From contig NZ_KI912452.1 in the NCBI RefSeq assembly GCF_000518545.1, positions 110,030 to 174,029 of the forward strand: a DNA stretch of 64,000 nt, written 5' to 3'. Positions 25,580-36,000 of this stretch are shown here, one piece after another. The translations under genes and the position numbers were made by a program. Below the pieces are notes generated by a model. The model searched no databases. It saw only the letters and a program-made list of their open reading frames with translations, and had not been told where the DNA came from. Source of the stretch: Hallella seregens ATCC 51272. GTDB taxonomy: Bacteria > Bacteroidota > Bacteroidia > Bacteroidales > Bacteroidaceae. Position 1 is the stretch's first letter. The number at the start of each line of letters is the position of its first letter.

Positions 25580-26821
25580 ATGGGCAACCCTACAACCGAC
25601 ATCGCCGTCGTGGGCGGCGGTGCAGCCGGATTTTTTGCCGCCATTGCCGCCCGGCGCGCCAATGCCGCGGCCCGCGTCACCCTCTTCGAGCGGGCCGCCA
25701 AGGTGCTGGCCAAGGTCGAAGTGACGGGCGGCGGCCGCTGCAACCTGACCAACAGCTTTGCCGGCATCACCGACCTGAGCCAGGCTTACCCCCGCGGGCA
25801 CAAGCTGATGAAGCGGCTATTCAAGACTTTCGACCACGAGGACACCTGCCGCTGGTTTGAGGAAAACGGCGTGCCGCTGGTGACGCAGCCCGACGAATGC
25901 GTCTTCCCCCGGGCGCAGGACGCGCATGCCGTCATGGACTGCCTCATGCGGCAGGCCGCCCGCCTCGGGGTGACCGTCTGCTGCCACAGCTGCCTCACTG
26001 ACATGCAGTCCATGCCCGACGGCCGTCTGGAGTTGTTTTTCCAGAACGGCACGCGCCGCGTTTTCCACCGCGTCATCGTCACGACGGGCGGTTCGCCCCA
26101 TGCCCGCGGCCTGTACTATCTGAAGTGCATGGGGCACAGGGTGGAGTCGCCCGTGCCGTCGCTTTTCACCTTTAATATATGCGACCGCAGCTTCCGCGAC
26201 CTCATGGGGACGGTGGTCGACCCTGTCGAGGTCTCCATCCCCGGCACCAAGCTGCGCGCCCGTGGTGCCCTGCTTGTGACCCACTGGGGTGCGAGCGGCC
26301 CGGCCATCCTGAAACTCTCGTCGTATGCGGCCCGCTGGCTGGCCGAACATGACTATCGGGCGCCGCTGGCCGTATGCTGGACCGCCCGGCTCGTCCGGCA
26401 GGAGGTCGAAGAGACGTTGGCCGGAATCGTGGCCGCCAACCCGCGCAAGCAGCTGGGTTCGCTGCGGCCTTTCGGGCTGCCGTCGCGCCTTTGGCTTTAT
26501 CTCATAGGCAAAATGGGTCTTGAGCCCACGAAGCCGTGGGGCGAGACGGGGAGGAAAACGCTCAACCGCATGCTGGAAATGCTCGTGAACGACCAGTACA
26601 CCATAGCCGGCAAGGGCAGCTACCGCGACGAGTTTGTGACCTGCGGCGGCGTGAGCCTCAAGAGCATCGACCCCAATACGCTGCAGAGCCGCGTGTGCCC
26701 TGGCCTGTATTTTGCCGGCGAGGTGCTCGACGTCGATGCCATCACGGGCGGCTTCAATCTGCAGGCTGCCTGGACCACGGGCTATGTGGCCGGGCAGATG
26801 GCGGCTGGCATCAAGCCCTGA
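25580..26821 (+). CDS. HI0933/BaiN-type NAD(P)/FAD-dependent oxidoreductase
   Basis: 413-residue flavoprotein. It begins with the FAD-binding GxGxxG motif DIAVVGGGAAGFFAAI (residues 7-22) and contains the HI0933 hallmark KVEVTGGGRCNLTNS (about 46-60), a central domain with VTTGGSPHARG, and the C-terminal CGGVSLKSIDPNTLQSRVCPGLYFAGEVLDVDAITGGFNLQ. This family includes BaiN of bile acid-converting clostridia, but most members have no proven substrate. ATG at 25580 begins directly before the nucleotide-binding strand; the frame is open a little further upstream. Confidence 0.92.
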   Translation: MGNPTTDIAVVGGGAAGFFAAIAARRANAAARVTLFERAAKVLAKVEVTGGGRCNLTNSFAGITDLSQAYPRGHKLMKRLFKTFDHEDTCRWFEENGVPLVTQPDECVFPRAQDAHAVMDCLMRQAARLGVTVCCHSCLTDMQSMPDGRLELFFQNGTRRVFHRVIVTTGGSPHARGLYYLKCMGHRVESPVPSLFTFNICDRSFRDLMGTVVDPVEVSIPGTKLRARGALLVTHWGASGPAILKLSSYAARWLAEHDYRAPLAVCWTARLVRQEVEETLAGIVAANPRKQLGSLRPFGLPSRLWLYLIGKMGLEPTKPWGETGRKTLNRMLEMLVNDQYTIAGKGSYRDEFVTCGGVSLKSIDPNTLQSRVCPGLYFAGEVLDVDAITGGFNLQAAWTTGYVAGQMAAGIKP

Positions 26822-26868
26822 CAGGCTTGTAAATAAGGGGTATCAAGTAACCTTTTCTTTTTATTCTC

Positions 26869-26899
26869 TTGCAAATCTCAAAACAAAGGGCTATATTTG
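26869..26899 (+). promoter_or_regulatory. Bacteroidetes-type promoter of the toxin-antitoxin operon
   Basis: TTG (26869-26871), exactly 20 bases, TATATTTG (26892-26899). The leader to the ATG at 26930 would be about 25 bases. Confidence 0.82.
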
Positions 26900-26929
26900 C
26901 AATGTGAACAAATAAACGGGAGGATGGCA

Positions 26930-27145
26930 ATGAATACGAATAACACCACAATGGACAGCTTTTTCTTGGAAATACCCAGGGCCGATAGTTCATTATTGAA
27001 ATCACTTGTTAAGCGCATGGGGTGGACGGTACATAAGACTACAGCCAAGAAAACTGCCTACGAACAGGCGCTTGACGACAAGGAGCATGGCCGTATCAAG
27101 GAATATGCCAATGCAGATGAGCTGTTTGCCAAATTGAATATCTGA
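26930..27145 (+). CDS. Antitoxin of a YafQ-type toxin-antitoxin pair
   Basis: 71-residue protein whose stop codon overlaps the toxin start by one base. The C-terminal half (AYEQALDDKEHGRIKEYANADELFAKLNI) is charged and helical, typical of the toxin-binding tail of RelB/DinJ-like antitoxins. The N-terminal half should bind DNA and the operon promoter, as in related systems (inference). The ATG at 26930 is preferred because GGGAGG lies six bases before it; ATG at 26924 would place that sequence directly against the start codon. Confidence 0.78.
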   Translation: MNTNNTTMDSFFLEIPRADSSLLKSLVKRMGWTVHKTTAKKTAYEQALDDKEHGRIKEYANADELFAKLNI

Positions 27146-27435
27146 TGGCATATAGACTCTTGACCACGCACCAGTTTGAGAAAGACCTCAAACGGTGCAA
27201 GAAACGCGGACTGCCCATGGACAAACTCAAGGAGGTTATCAATGAGCTTGTTGCCAAAGGTAAAGTGTCTGCCGGTTTCAAACCTCACTTGCTTCATGGT
27301 AATAGGGGTGGGCAGTGGGAATGCCACATACAGCCTGACTGGTTGTTGATATGGGAACAAAACGATACAGAGCTGACCTTACTCATGCTGAATACAGGAA
27401 CACATGCTGATTTGTTTGGCAAAACAAAAAGATAA
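27145..27435 (+). CDS. YafQ-family mRNA interferase toxin
   Basis: 96-residue RelE/ParE-superfamily ribonuclease that would cleave mRNA on the ribosome. The residues matching the E. coli YafQ active site are present: His48 (KPHLL), His61 and Asp65 in CHIQPDWLL, and His87 in GTHADLF. The ATG overlaps the antitoxin stop (TGATG), indicating coupled translation. A strong terminator follows. The pair is less GC-rich than its neighbours and lies between unrelated genes, as expected of an acquired module. Confidence 0.88.
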   Translation: MAYRLLTTHQFEKDLKRCKKRGLPMDKLKEVINELVAKGKVSAGFKPHLLHGNRGGQWECHIQPDWLLIWEQNDTELTLLMLNTGTHADLFGKTKR

Positions 27436-27466
27436 CATCAAATGAGCAATCATTTGATGTTTTTTT
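27434..27466 (+). terminator. Rho-independent terminator of the toxin-antitoxin operon
   Basis: A perfect 12-bp stem (AACATCAAATGA with TCATTTGATGTT) closes on a GCAA tetraloop and is followed by a run of T to 27466. Confidence 0.92.
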
Positions 27467-27492
27467 AATAACAGTCCCCTGGCTCCCCGCGT

Positions 27493-28707
27493 TCACTCCA
27501 TGGTGCAGCGCAGGGGCCGGGTGATGGCTTCGAGCGTCTCCTGTGCACGCAGCTGCCATGCTGCGAACGTGCGCACATCGGCAGAACTCCATGCCGACCC
27601 GAAGTAATAGACAAATCGGGACTGCGGCCGGTAGGTGGCGATGCCCACGGCATTGCCCGCAATGTCGTCGGCCTCGTACGATGCCATCAGCCGCGTCTTC
27701 ACGGCAGTGTCGGGGAAGAGCACACCCACGTAGACCCGGCACCCCAGCTTGTCGGGGCGGTCGGTGGGGTCGGCATAGAGCACGGCATGCGGCGTGAGCG
27801 TGAGCGACTGCGTGTCAGCCGTGTGCACCACCACTCCGGCGGCGAGCGGCATGGGCTGCGTGAGCCTCTCGTACCACAGCTCGCAGCGGTTGAAGTTGGA
27901 GCCGCGGTCGAGCGAAATCACGCGGTGTTCGGTAACGCCCACATCGCCGCCCACGGTCTTCGGCTCAAACGTCAGCTCCAGCGTGAAGCGCAGAGGACCA
28001 TTGTCGAGAATGCGGTACCGGCGGTAACAATAAGGGAAGAGCAACCTGTCGTCCTGCACCAGGGCCGGTGCACCGCAGCCCAGAGACGGCCCCACGGCAT
28101 AGGCATCGAGGCCGTCGCCGTGGTCAAGATGGAATGAGGCAAGGCGGTAGACCGAGTCGGCAAGGTGCTGCGTCCCGTCTATCTTCTTGCATTCGTTGCG
28201 GTAATCGAAGCCGAATCGGTCCATGAGGTACCGGTGTTCCAGTATGGGGGTGGGCACGCATTTGGTCCACACGTCAATGCCGTAGGCTTTCTCGCCCGCC
28301 CGTTGCAGCGAAGGCCCGTAGACGCGGTATGCCCCACGGTCGTTCTCCCATGCGATGTCTTCCGCGCGGTTGGGGAAGTAGTTGCCGCCCACCCATGCGG
28401 ATACGGGTGCCGTGGGGCTGCCCTCCTTGACGGTGAGCGAGGTGGTGGTGCCGGGTCTCACCGACACGTAGACCAGAAACTTGCCGTCGTGGGTCAGCTG
28501 GCAGGGCACATCCTGCCCGAAAGCATTCAGCACGCGCAGCCGGGTCTCCCTGTTGACTCCCATCTTCTGCCGTAGGGCGGCAGCATCGATTTCGGCCACC
28601 TCTTCGCGCTGGTCGGAAGACGGGGAGGTGAAACGCAGGGTCACGTCCCGGGCGTTTGCCGCCATGGCCAAAGCCAGACAGAGGGAAAACAAAAGATTTT
28701 TTTTCAT
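27493..28707 (-). CDS. DUF4861 family secreted protein of the GAG locus
   Basis: 404 residues with a signal peptide (ends MAANA). The body matches DUF4861 proteins of Bacteroidetes polysaccharide utilization loci: VLNAFGQDVPCQLTHDGKFLVYV (about residues 60-82), AWENDRGAYRVYGPSLQRAGEKAYGIDVW (about 118-146), then a beta-rich C-terminal half. Members occur beside lyases and unsaturated uronyl hydrolases, but I know of no proven activity. It starts 24 bases after the regulator gene stop on the same strand, so it is probably co-transcribed with the hybrid regulator rather than with the lyase operon. Confidence 0.75.
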   Translation of the reverse strand: MKKNLLFSLCLALAMAANARDVTLRFTSPSSDQREEVAEIDAAALRQKMGVNRETRLRVLNAFGQDVPCQLTHDGKFLVYVSVRPGTTTSLTVKEGSPTAPVSAWVGGNYFPNRAEDIAWENDRGAYRVYGPSLQRAGEKAYGIDVWTKCVPTPILEHRYLMDRFGFDYRNECKKIDGTQHLADSVYRLASFHLDHGDGLDAYAVGPSLGCGAPALVQDDRLLFPYCYRRYRILDNGPLRFTLELTFEPKTVGGDVGVTEHRVISLDRGSNFNRCELWYERLTQPMPLAAGVVVHTADTQSLTLTPHAVLYADPTDRPDKLGCRVYVGVLFPDTAVKTRLMASYEADDIAGNAVGIATYRPQSRFVYYFGSAWSSADVRTFAAWQLRAQETLEAITRPLRCTME

Positions 28708-28731
28708 AAATAGGTCTTCGTTAGTGTTGTT

Positions 28732-31700
28732 TCATGAATGGTTTTCCCGGCCGCCGGCATCTATCGGCGACGGGCTGTTCCCAGCTTCGGGCTGATGGCC
28801 CTTGCGGTAAGCCGATGGCGACACTTTGTAATACTCCTTGAAACACTTGCAGAAGTATCGCCCCGTGCTGAATCCGCAGTCCAGCGCCACGGCTTCCACG
28901 CTCTTGCCCTGCTCGCTGTGCAGCATGGCGGCTGCCTTGCGGAGCCTCATGTTGAGCAGAAAACTCTTGGGAGTCTGGCCCGTCAGGCTCTTCCACTTGG
29001 TGAAGAGCGATGTGCGCGAGAGCCCCACCTCCTGTGCAAAGACGTCGACATTGAAGTCGGAGTCGGTGATGTGGTCGTCGATCACCCGCATGGCCTTGTC
29101 CACAAGCTGTTTGTCCAAGGGGTTGGTGGCCAGCAGGTCGGCCTGTGTGTGCGGGTGTTCGCTGAATTTGCGCTGCAGCATGCGGCGGGTATTGACGAGA
29201 TTGTTGCAGCGCGAGATGAGAATGTCGGTGTTGAAAGGTTTGGTGATATAGTCGTCGGCTCCCGTGCGTAGGCCCTCCAGTGCCTGCTCGGTGGCCGTTT
29301 GGGCCGTGAGTAGCACCACGGGGATGTGGCAGATGCTGAAGTCGGCCTTGATGGCTCGGCACAGCTCTATGCCTGTCATGCGCGGCATGAGCACGTCGGT
29401 TATTACGATGTCGGCCTCTGCGCTGTGCAGGTCGTCGAGTGCCTCCACGCCGTCGATGGCTGTGGTGATACGGTAGAATGGAGCGAAGACCCGGGCCAGC
29501 ATGCTGCGCAGGTCGTCATTGTCTTCCACGATGAGGATGGCGGGGCGTTGTTCCTTGCCGTCGGCAAGTGGGGCCTCACCGGCCGTCCTGCTGTTGTTGG
29601 GCAGGGCCGGGGCGGGTTTCCATTGGGCGGCGGCTCCTCTGTCGGGATGCGTCGCGACGGGGCCAACGGCAGTGTGAGGAGCGTCTTCGGCCGCCAGCGT
29701 GACGATGAAGCGGGAGCCCTTGCCCTCCTCGCTTTCCACCCTTATCGTGCCTTGGTGCAGTTCCACGATGCCCTTGGTCAGTGCCAAGCCGATGCCTGTA
29801 CCAAGTCCCGAGGAGATGGAGTCTGAGCGATCGGCCTGATAGAAGCGGTCGAATATCCGGTCGATGTCTTTGGCCGGTATGCCCTCGCCGGTGTCGGCCA
29901 CGGTCAGGGTCGCCGCAGGCTTGCCGTCGAGAGGCTTGTCGGGCACATGGCAATGCAGGCCCACGGTCACCGTTCCTCCCTGCGGGGTGTGCTTCAGGGC
30001 GTTGGCCATGAGGTTGTTGAGGACTTTCTGCATCTGTGTGGCATCAAAGGCACAGAAGATGTCTGCCTTGTCGTGCTCGAAGTACATGGAGATGCCTTTG
30101 CTCTGCGCATACTCCCTGAAGAGCAGGAATGTCTCGTCGACAAACGAGGTGAAGTTGGCCGTCTTGAGGTGCACCTGCATTTTGCCCTGTTCCTGCTTGC
30201 GGAAGTCGATCATCTCGGAAATGAGCGAGCGCAGCTGGATGCTTCCCTTATAGATGTCGAGCAGACGGGCGTAGACCTCCGGCGGGAAATTGCGGGAGCC
30301 GAGCAGCATCTCGCTGTAGCCGATGATGAGCGTGAGCGGGGTGCGTATCTCGTGGGAAATGTTGGTGAAGAAGCGCAGCTTGGACTCGTTCATGACCACG
30401 ATGTCCCGGGCATGCTGCCGTTCATAGCTCAGCGAGGCGTTCAGTTTGACGCGCTCGCGGTACTCCCTGGCCATATAGACAATGGCACTGATGAGCAGGA
30501 GCGTCCATATCAGCTTGGCCCACCACGAGGCATACCATGGCGGCAATACCTGAATGTTGAGCTGGGATTCGGGAATGTCGGGGCGCAGCGAGCGCAGTTC
30601 CAAGGTGTAATGGCCGGGTTTGAGGTTGAAGTTGAGCAGGGTCTGGCCGAGCTGCACCGCCGTCCACTTGGCCGATGAGCCGACAAGGCGGTATTGCAAT
30701 TCGTCGTGATTGCTCTTGAGATAGTTGGAGGTGGCTATCTCGATGGCAAAGGAAGACTGGTCGCTGCTGAGTTTCAGTGTCTTGGTAAACTCCAGGGTGG
30801 CATCCAGTATGCCGGTGCTGTCGAGTGGCTGCACGGGCTTCCCGTCCAGATAGAGGTTGGCAAACTTGAGTCTGTAAGGGGCTATGGGCTTGTGGAGCGC
30901 TTTCTCAGAGAACGAGAGCATGCCCTGAACGCCGCCGAGCCATACCGTGCCCTGCGGCCCCACGTAAAGCCCGTTCTCGTTGATGGTGGCCAGTGGGAAG
31001 CCGTTGACGCGTCCGTAGTTGCGGCAGGTGCGTGCGTGGATGTCGAGCACGCTGAAGCCCTCGTTGGTGATGAGCAGCAGGTTGCGGGCATTGAGTGTCG
31101 AGGCATGCACGCCATAGACACAGTTGCTGGCAAGGTGGGCATTCTGGGCATCGAAGTTCTCGAAACGGGATTCCTGCGCATGCCACAGGTCGAGTCCGCC
31201 CCCTGCCGTAGACACCCAGATGCGTCCGCGTGGGTCAACGTAAATGTTGTTCACGTGGTTGTTACTCAGCGTCCGCCGGTCGGACGGATGGTGACGGTAG
31301 CAAATGAGCCGCTTGTGCCTGGGCGAGAAGCAGAACACGCCGGCCCGCTCGGTGCCTATCCACAGCTGGCCTTTGCCGTCGACGGCCACGCTGGAGACAA
31401 GCTGGATGAGCCGCCCGAGCCGTGTGTCGGCAAAAAGCCGGCGGCAGGAGCCCGTGTGGGGATCGAAAAGGCATACTCCCTGCTGTGTTGCCAGGACGAG
31501 CCGGTGGCCCCACGGGCGGATGTCGCGCACGATGTCGGAGGGCAGTGACGACGGGTCGCCCGGCCGGTGACGAAACACGGTGACCCGGTGGGTGTGGATG
31601 TCCATGCGGTCGAGGCCACCCAGATGGGTGCCTATCCACAGGCACTTGCGCCAGCGGTCATACCACAGAGCCTTGAGATTGTTCTGTGAGAGTCCGGATT

Positions 31701-32847
31701 CTCCGAAGCGGAACCATTGGAAGCGTCCTGTCTGGTGGTCGAGCATGTCCAGCCCACCGCCCTCGGTGCATATCCAGAGATGCCCCTCGTCGTCTTCAGT
31801 CATGCGGCCCACGATGGGGCTGGAGAGCCCTTTGGTGCTTTCGTCCGACGTGCGGTAGAGCTGGTAAATGTTGTAGCTGGCATTGAAATAGTTGACGCCG
31901 CCGAAGTAAGTACCCACCCAAACGGTGCCCTGACGGTCGCATACCAAAGACCATACCGAGGCATTGCTCAGGCTTCCCTCCTTGCCGTCGGTCGTGAGCA
32001 CGCGTGTCTGTTGTGTCTGTGGGTTGTAAACGCTCAGCCCTCGGAATGTGCCTATCCAGATGTTGCCTTGGTGGTCTTCGCAGAAAGTGCGTACAAAGTT
32101 GGAGGGAATGCTGCTTCCGGGGCTTCTCGAATTGTGCACGCGTCCCTGCGGCCCCACATGGTAGTAGCCCTCTTCCCATGTTCCTATCCATACGCCCCGG
32201 TGGGAATCCTCGAAAAACGAAGTCACGCGCCCCTGCCCTATGCGGCGCAAGGGTGGGGTGGGGCGTACCGCACTCACGTGGGGCGGGAACACGAGGGCTC
32301 CGACATCTGTGCCTACCCACATTCGCCCCCGACTGTCGAAAAAGAGGTCGGTGGCTGTGCGTCCTTTGTCCAGCATGCGGCACAGGGTGCGTTTGGTAAG
32401 GCTGTCGTCGAACCGGTAGATTCTGTTGCCTACGGCCACATATAGATTTTTGTGGAATGCGATGGCACTGACGTCATCGGAGACTATAGTGCGGAAACGG
32501 CGTGTGCGCAGGTTCATACACGCCACCCCCTCTGTGCAGAGCAGGAAGAGCCGTCCGCGGCCGTCGCCAGTGATGCGTTCAATGCTGTTGGACGGGAGGC
32601 TGTAGGGATGGTCTTTCTCTTTCTTGAAAACAGAGATACGGTTGCCATTGAAGTGATTCAGCCCCTCGCGGGTTGCAATCCAGAGCTCGTCGTTCTCGTC
32701 CATATAGAGACTGTTCACGGTGATCTGCGAAAGTCCGCCCTCTGGCGTGAGGTATGAGAAAGAGATGCCGGGAGCTGCACCGGCATGGCTCTCCATGCCA
32801 AGGAGGAGCCACAATATAATAAGGTGTAGATATCTGATGGGTGTCAT
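28732..32847 (-). CDS. Hybrid two-component system sensor/regulator of the GAG locus
   Basis: 1371-residue one-protein signalling system. After the signal peptide (MTPIRYLHLIILWLLLG) come about fourteen propeller repeats forming a periplasmic sensor (residues 30-690; for example IWIGTFRGLSVYN), a Y_Y_Y domain (about 700-770), a membrane helix (about 773-792), a histidine kinase with ISHEIRTPLTLIIGYSEMLL (His near 831) and an ATPase domain (about 930-1050), a receiver domain (ILIVEDNDDL; phospho-acceptor in DIVITDVLMP near 1150), and an AraC-type HTH (about 1250-1355). In Bacteroides such regulators bind oligosaccharides and activate the adjacent SusCD operon; divergent placement supports that here. 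ATG at 32847 fits the signal peptide. Confidence 0.95.
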   Translation of the reverse strand: MTPIRYLHLIILWLLLGMESHAGAAPGISFSYLTPEGGLSQITVNSLYMDENDELWIATREGLNHFNGNRISVFKKEKDHPYSLPSNSIERITGDGRGRLFLLCTEGVACMNLRTRRFRTIVSDDVSAIAFHKNLYVAVGNRIYRFDDSLTKRTLCRMLDKGRTATDLFFDSRGRMWVGTDVGALVFPPHVSAVRPTPPLRRIGQGRVTSFFEDSHRGVWIGTWEEGYYHVGPQGRVHNSRSPGSSIPSNFVRTFCEDHQGNIWIGTFRGLSVYNPQTQQTRVLTTDGKEGSLSNASVWSLVCDRQGTVWVGTYFGGVNYFNASYNIYQLYRTSDESTKGLSSPIVGRMTEDDEGHLWICTEGGGLDMLDHQTGRFQWFRFGESGLSQNNLKALWYDRWRKCLWIGTHLGGLDRMDIHTHRVTVFRHRPGDPSSLPSDIVRDIRPWGHRLVLATQQGVCLFDPHTGSCRRLFADTRLGRLIQLVSSVAVDGKGQLWIGTERAGVFCFSPRHKRLICYRHHPSDRRTLSNNHVNNIYVDPRGRIWVSTAGGGLDLWHAQESRFENFDAQNAHLASNCVYGVHASTLNARNLLLITNEGFSVLDIHARTCRNYGRVNGFPLATINENGLYVGPQGTVWLGGVQGMLSFSEKALHKPIAPYRLKFANLYLDGKPVQPLDSTGILDATLEFTKTLKLSSDQSSFAIEIATSNYLKSNHDELQYRLVGSSAKWTAVQLGQTLLNFNLKPGHYTLELRSLRPDIPESQLNIQVLPPWYASWWAKLIWTLLLISAIVYMAREYRERVKLNASLSYERQHARDIVVMNESKLRFFTNISHEIRTPLTLIIGYSEMLLGSRNFPPEVYARLLDIYKGSIQLRSLISEMIDFRKQEQGKMQVHLKTANFTSFVDETFLLFREYAQSKGISMYFEHDKADIFCAFDATQMQKVLNNLMANALKHTPQGGTVTVGLHCHVPDKPLDGKPAATLTVADTGEGIPAKDIDRIFDRFYQADRSDSISSGLGTGIGLALTKGIVELHQGTIRVESEEGKGSRFIVTLAAEDAPHTAVGPVATHPDRGAAAQWKPAPALPNNSRTAGEAPLADGKEQRPAILIVEDNDDLRSMLARVFAPFYRITTAIDGVEALDDLHSAEADIVITDVLMPRMTGIELCRAIKADFSICHIPVVLLTAQTATEQALEGLRTGADDYITKPFNTDILISRCNNLVNTRRMLQRKFSEHPHTQADLLATNPLDKQLVDKAMRVIDDHITDSDFNVDVFAQEVGLSRTSLFTKWKSLTGQTPKSFLLNMRLRKAAAMLHSEQGKSVEAVALDCGFSTGRYFCKCFKEYYKVSPSAYRKGHQPEAGNSPSPIDAGGRENHS

Positions 32848-32864
32848 ATAGGATTCGATACTCG

Positions 32865-32872
32865 CAAAATTA
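32865..32872 (-). promoter_or_regulatory. Promoter -7 box of the hybrid regulator
   Basis: Minus-strand TAATTTTG, 17 bases before the ATG. No clear upstream TTG at the right distance. Confidence 0.45.
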
Positions 32873-32968
32873 TAAAAAATATGGTGAAAGGCCACACGAA
32901 TACGGTACTTTTGTACGTTTTTGGACATATTTTGAACAGAATTAGCCCCTCGTATTTTATAGAGTGCG

Positions 32969-32976
32969 TACCTTTG
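32969..32976 (+). promoter_or_regulatory. Promoter -7 box of the GAG operon
   Basis: TACCTTTG, 42 bases before the SusC start. The expected -33 TTG is missing, which would fit a promoter that depends on the divergent hybrid regulator (inference). The regulator's binding sites should lie in 32880-32968; the small palindrome GTAC-TTTT-GTAC at 32905-32916 is one candidate. Confidence 0.5.
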
Positions 32977-33017
32977 TGGCAATCGTAAACAATCTCTAAC
33001 TTATTGTAAATCCAGCC

Positions 33018-36000
33018 ATGCAAAAACTGAAGAAAGCGATTAGCATCCGCATCCTGATGATGATAGTCATGATGGCATGCGTATCTTTTGTCCCCGCGCT
33101 GGCACAGGTGAACGTCAGTGGTGTGGTGAAAGATGCCAACGACGAGCCCATGCCCGGCGTGAGCATCAAAGTGAAAGGCTCTGCCACTGTCGGTACGGTG
33201 ACCGACCTGGACGGTGCGTTCAGGCTCTCTGTGCCCAGCAGGAACTCGGTGTTGGTGTTCTCTTTCTTGGGCTACTCCAATCTTGAGCAGAAAGTTGTTA
33301 CCGGCAAGCCGATGAACGTGAAGATGTCGGAAGATGACAAACTTCTGGACGAAGTGGTCGTTGTGGGTTATCAAGAAGTGCGCAAGCGCGACCTCACCGG
33401 ATCGGTGTCCAAGGCCAACATGAACGACCTGCTGAGTACACCCATAGGTTCGTTTACCGAAACGCTTGGCGGCCGCATTGCCGGTGTGAACGTCAACTCG
33501 GGCGAGGGCATGCCCGGAACACAGACGAACATCGTCATTCGTGGAAACAACTCGCTGACACAAGACAATACGCCGCTCTACGTGATCGACGGATTCCCGA
33601 TAGAGGATCCCTCGGTGGGCAGTAGCGTCAATCCATCGGATATTGCCTCCATTGATATTCTGAAAGACGCTTCGGCCACTGCCATCTATGGTGCACGCGG
33701 AGCAAACGGTGTGGTCATCATCACAACGAAGAGCGGTTCGGAGGGAAAGCCCAAGGTGACGTATGATGGAAGCGTGGGCTTCCAGAACGTGTCCAAGAAG
33801 ATGGAAATGATGGACGCTTATGAATTTGTGAAGCTGCAGCAAGAGATTTATCCCTCGATCATGTCGAGCACCTACATGCGGGAGGACCAGGGCAAGACGT
33901 ACACGCTGGACGATTACAGGAATTGTCCGCAGTACGACTGGCAGGACATGATCTTCCGTACAGCAGCCGTGCAGAATCATAATGTAAGCATGAACGGCGG
34001 CAGCAAGACCGTGAGGTACAATAGCTCGCTCTCCTATTATGACCAGGACGGTGTGGTGCTTAATTCCAACTTCGAGAGACTCCAAGGCCGCCTGGGCATT
34101 ACTGTGAATCAGAAGAAATGGAAAGTATATGCCAACGTCAACTATTCACGGATGGTGCAGACAGGCGCGTCTCCCTCTCAGCAGAGCTACAGTGGGATGA
34201 ACAATCTTTTCTATTCCGTCTGGGGCTATCGGCCTGTGACCTATCCCGGCATCCCCCTGAAAACACTGGTGGATAATGGTTATGACGAGGATGTGAACTG
34301 GAACAATGACTACCGCTTCAATCCCATCATGTCGCTGAACAACGAGTATCGCAAGCGTTACTCTACCTACATCCAGTTCAACGGCTATGTGCAGTATGAG
34401 TTCATGAAAGGGCTGCGGCTGAAAGTTTCGGGGGGCTATACGACCGAAAACCGCCGCTATGATACGTTCAACAATTCCAAGACCCGCTATGGCGGTCCAA
34501 AGTCCAATGACAAGGTGAACGCCCAGCGTTACCATTCGGAGCGCATGACGTGGCTCAACGAGAACACGATGACCTATCAGGCCAATGTCAAGCGCCGCCA
34601 CTACTTCAATGCCCTCCTGGGCTTCTCGCTCCAGAACTCGGACTTTATCGACGACTCATTCAGCACCATTCAGATTCCCAACGAGAGTCTTGGCATGGCA
34701 GGCATGAGCAACGGACAGCCCAGCACGACCAAGTCGGGGCAGTCATCTTGGTCCATGATGTCGTTCTTCGGCCGCTTCAACTATAATTTCAGGTCCAAGT
34801 ACTATGCCACGGCCACATTCCGCGCCGACGGCAGCTCCAAGTTCAGCGGCAAGAACCGCTTTGGTTACTTCCCCTCCGGTTCCGTAGCCTGGAATTTTAC
34901 GGAGGAAAGATTCATGAAACCTGCCAAGAGCTGGCTCAGCAATGGCAAGGTGCGCCTTTCGTGGGGTCTCACAGGAAACAACCGTGTGGGCGAGTACGAC
35001 ACGTACGGACTCATGGAAATGCTCAAGGAGCGTCGTGGAGACTATGTTTCTTCCGGTTCCATCCCTTCGGGTGTCTTCCCTCTTGATGGAAGCCTAACCC
35101 GCGTGGGTATGGTTCCTACTTCTGTGCCCAACAAAGACCTGAAGTGGGAGACGACCGAACAGTGGAACCTGGGATTCGATTTGGGCTTCCTCAACGAGCG
35201 CGTCAATCTCACGGTAGACCTCTATCATAAGGTGACACGCGACCTTCTTCTGATGTCCACGCTCCCGATGTCGTCGGGCTTTATCAGCGCGATGAAGAAT
35301 GTGGGCAAGGTGCGCAACCAGGGTTTGGAGATTACGATCAATACGTTGAATGTGAAAAGCAAGACCTTTGAGTGGCATTCCAACTTCAATATTGCCATGA
35401 ATAAGAATAAGGTGATGGAGCTCTCCGAGGATCAAACCGCCATGCTCTCCACGGCCTACTTTGATCAGAAGTATAACTCCCAGCCATCGTATATAGCCAA
35501 GAAGGGCTATCCGATGGGCATGATGTATGGCTATCTTTACGAAGGAACATACAAGTATGACGACTTTAACAAGGTGGGCGACTCGTACACCCTCAAGAGC
35601 AACGTGCCTCATTTTGCATCAGAAAACAACACGCAGCCAGGTATGCCCAAGTATAAGGATCTGAATGGTGACGGCATAATCGACGACAACGACAAAACCA
35701 TGATAGGTCGCGGTCTGCCTATCCACACAGGCGGTTTCACCAATGACCTGCGCTATAAGAACGTGGATCTGAGCATCTTCTTCCAATGGTCCTACGGCAA
35801 CGATGTACTCAATGCCAACCGTCTGATCTTTGAAAGTTCCAACAATATCTCGCGTGAGCTCAACCAGTTTGCCAGTTATGCCAATCGCTGGACTCCCGAG
35901 AACCCGACAAGCAATATCCCACGTGCCACGAGCTCGGCTTCCAACCGCGTATTTTCCTCTCGTGTCATAGAGGATGGTTCGTTTCTTCGGTTGAAGACCA

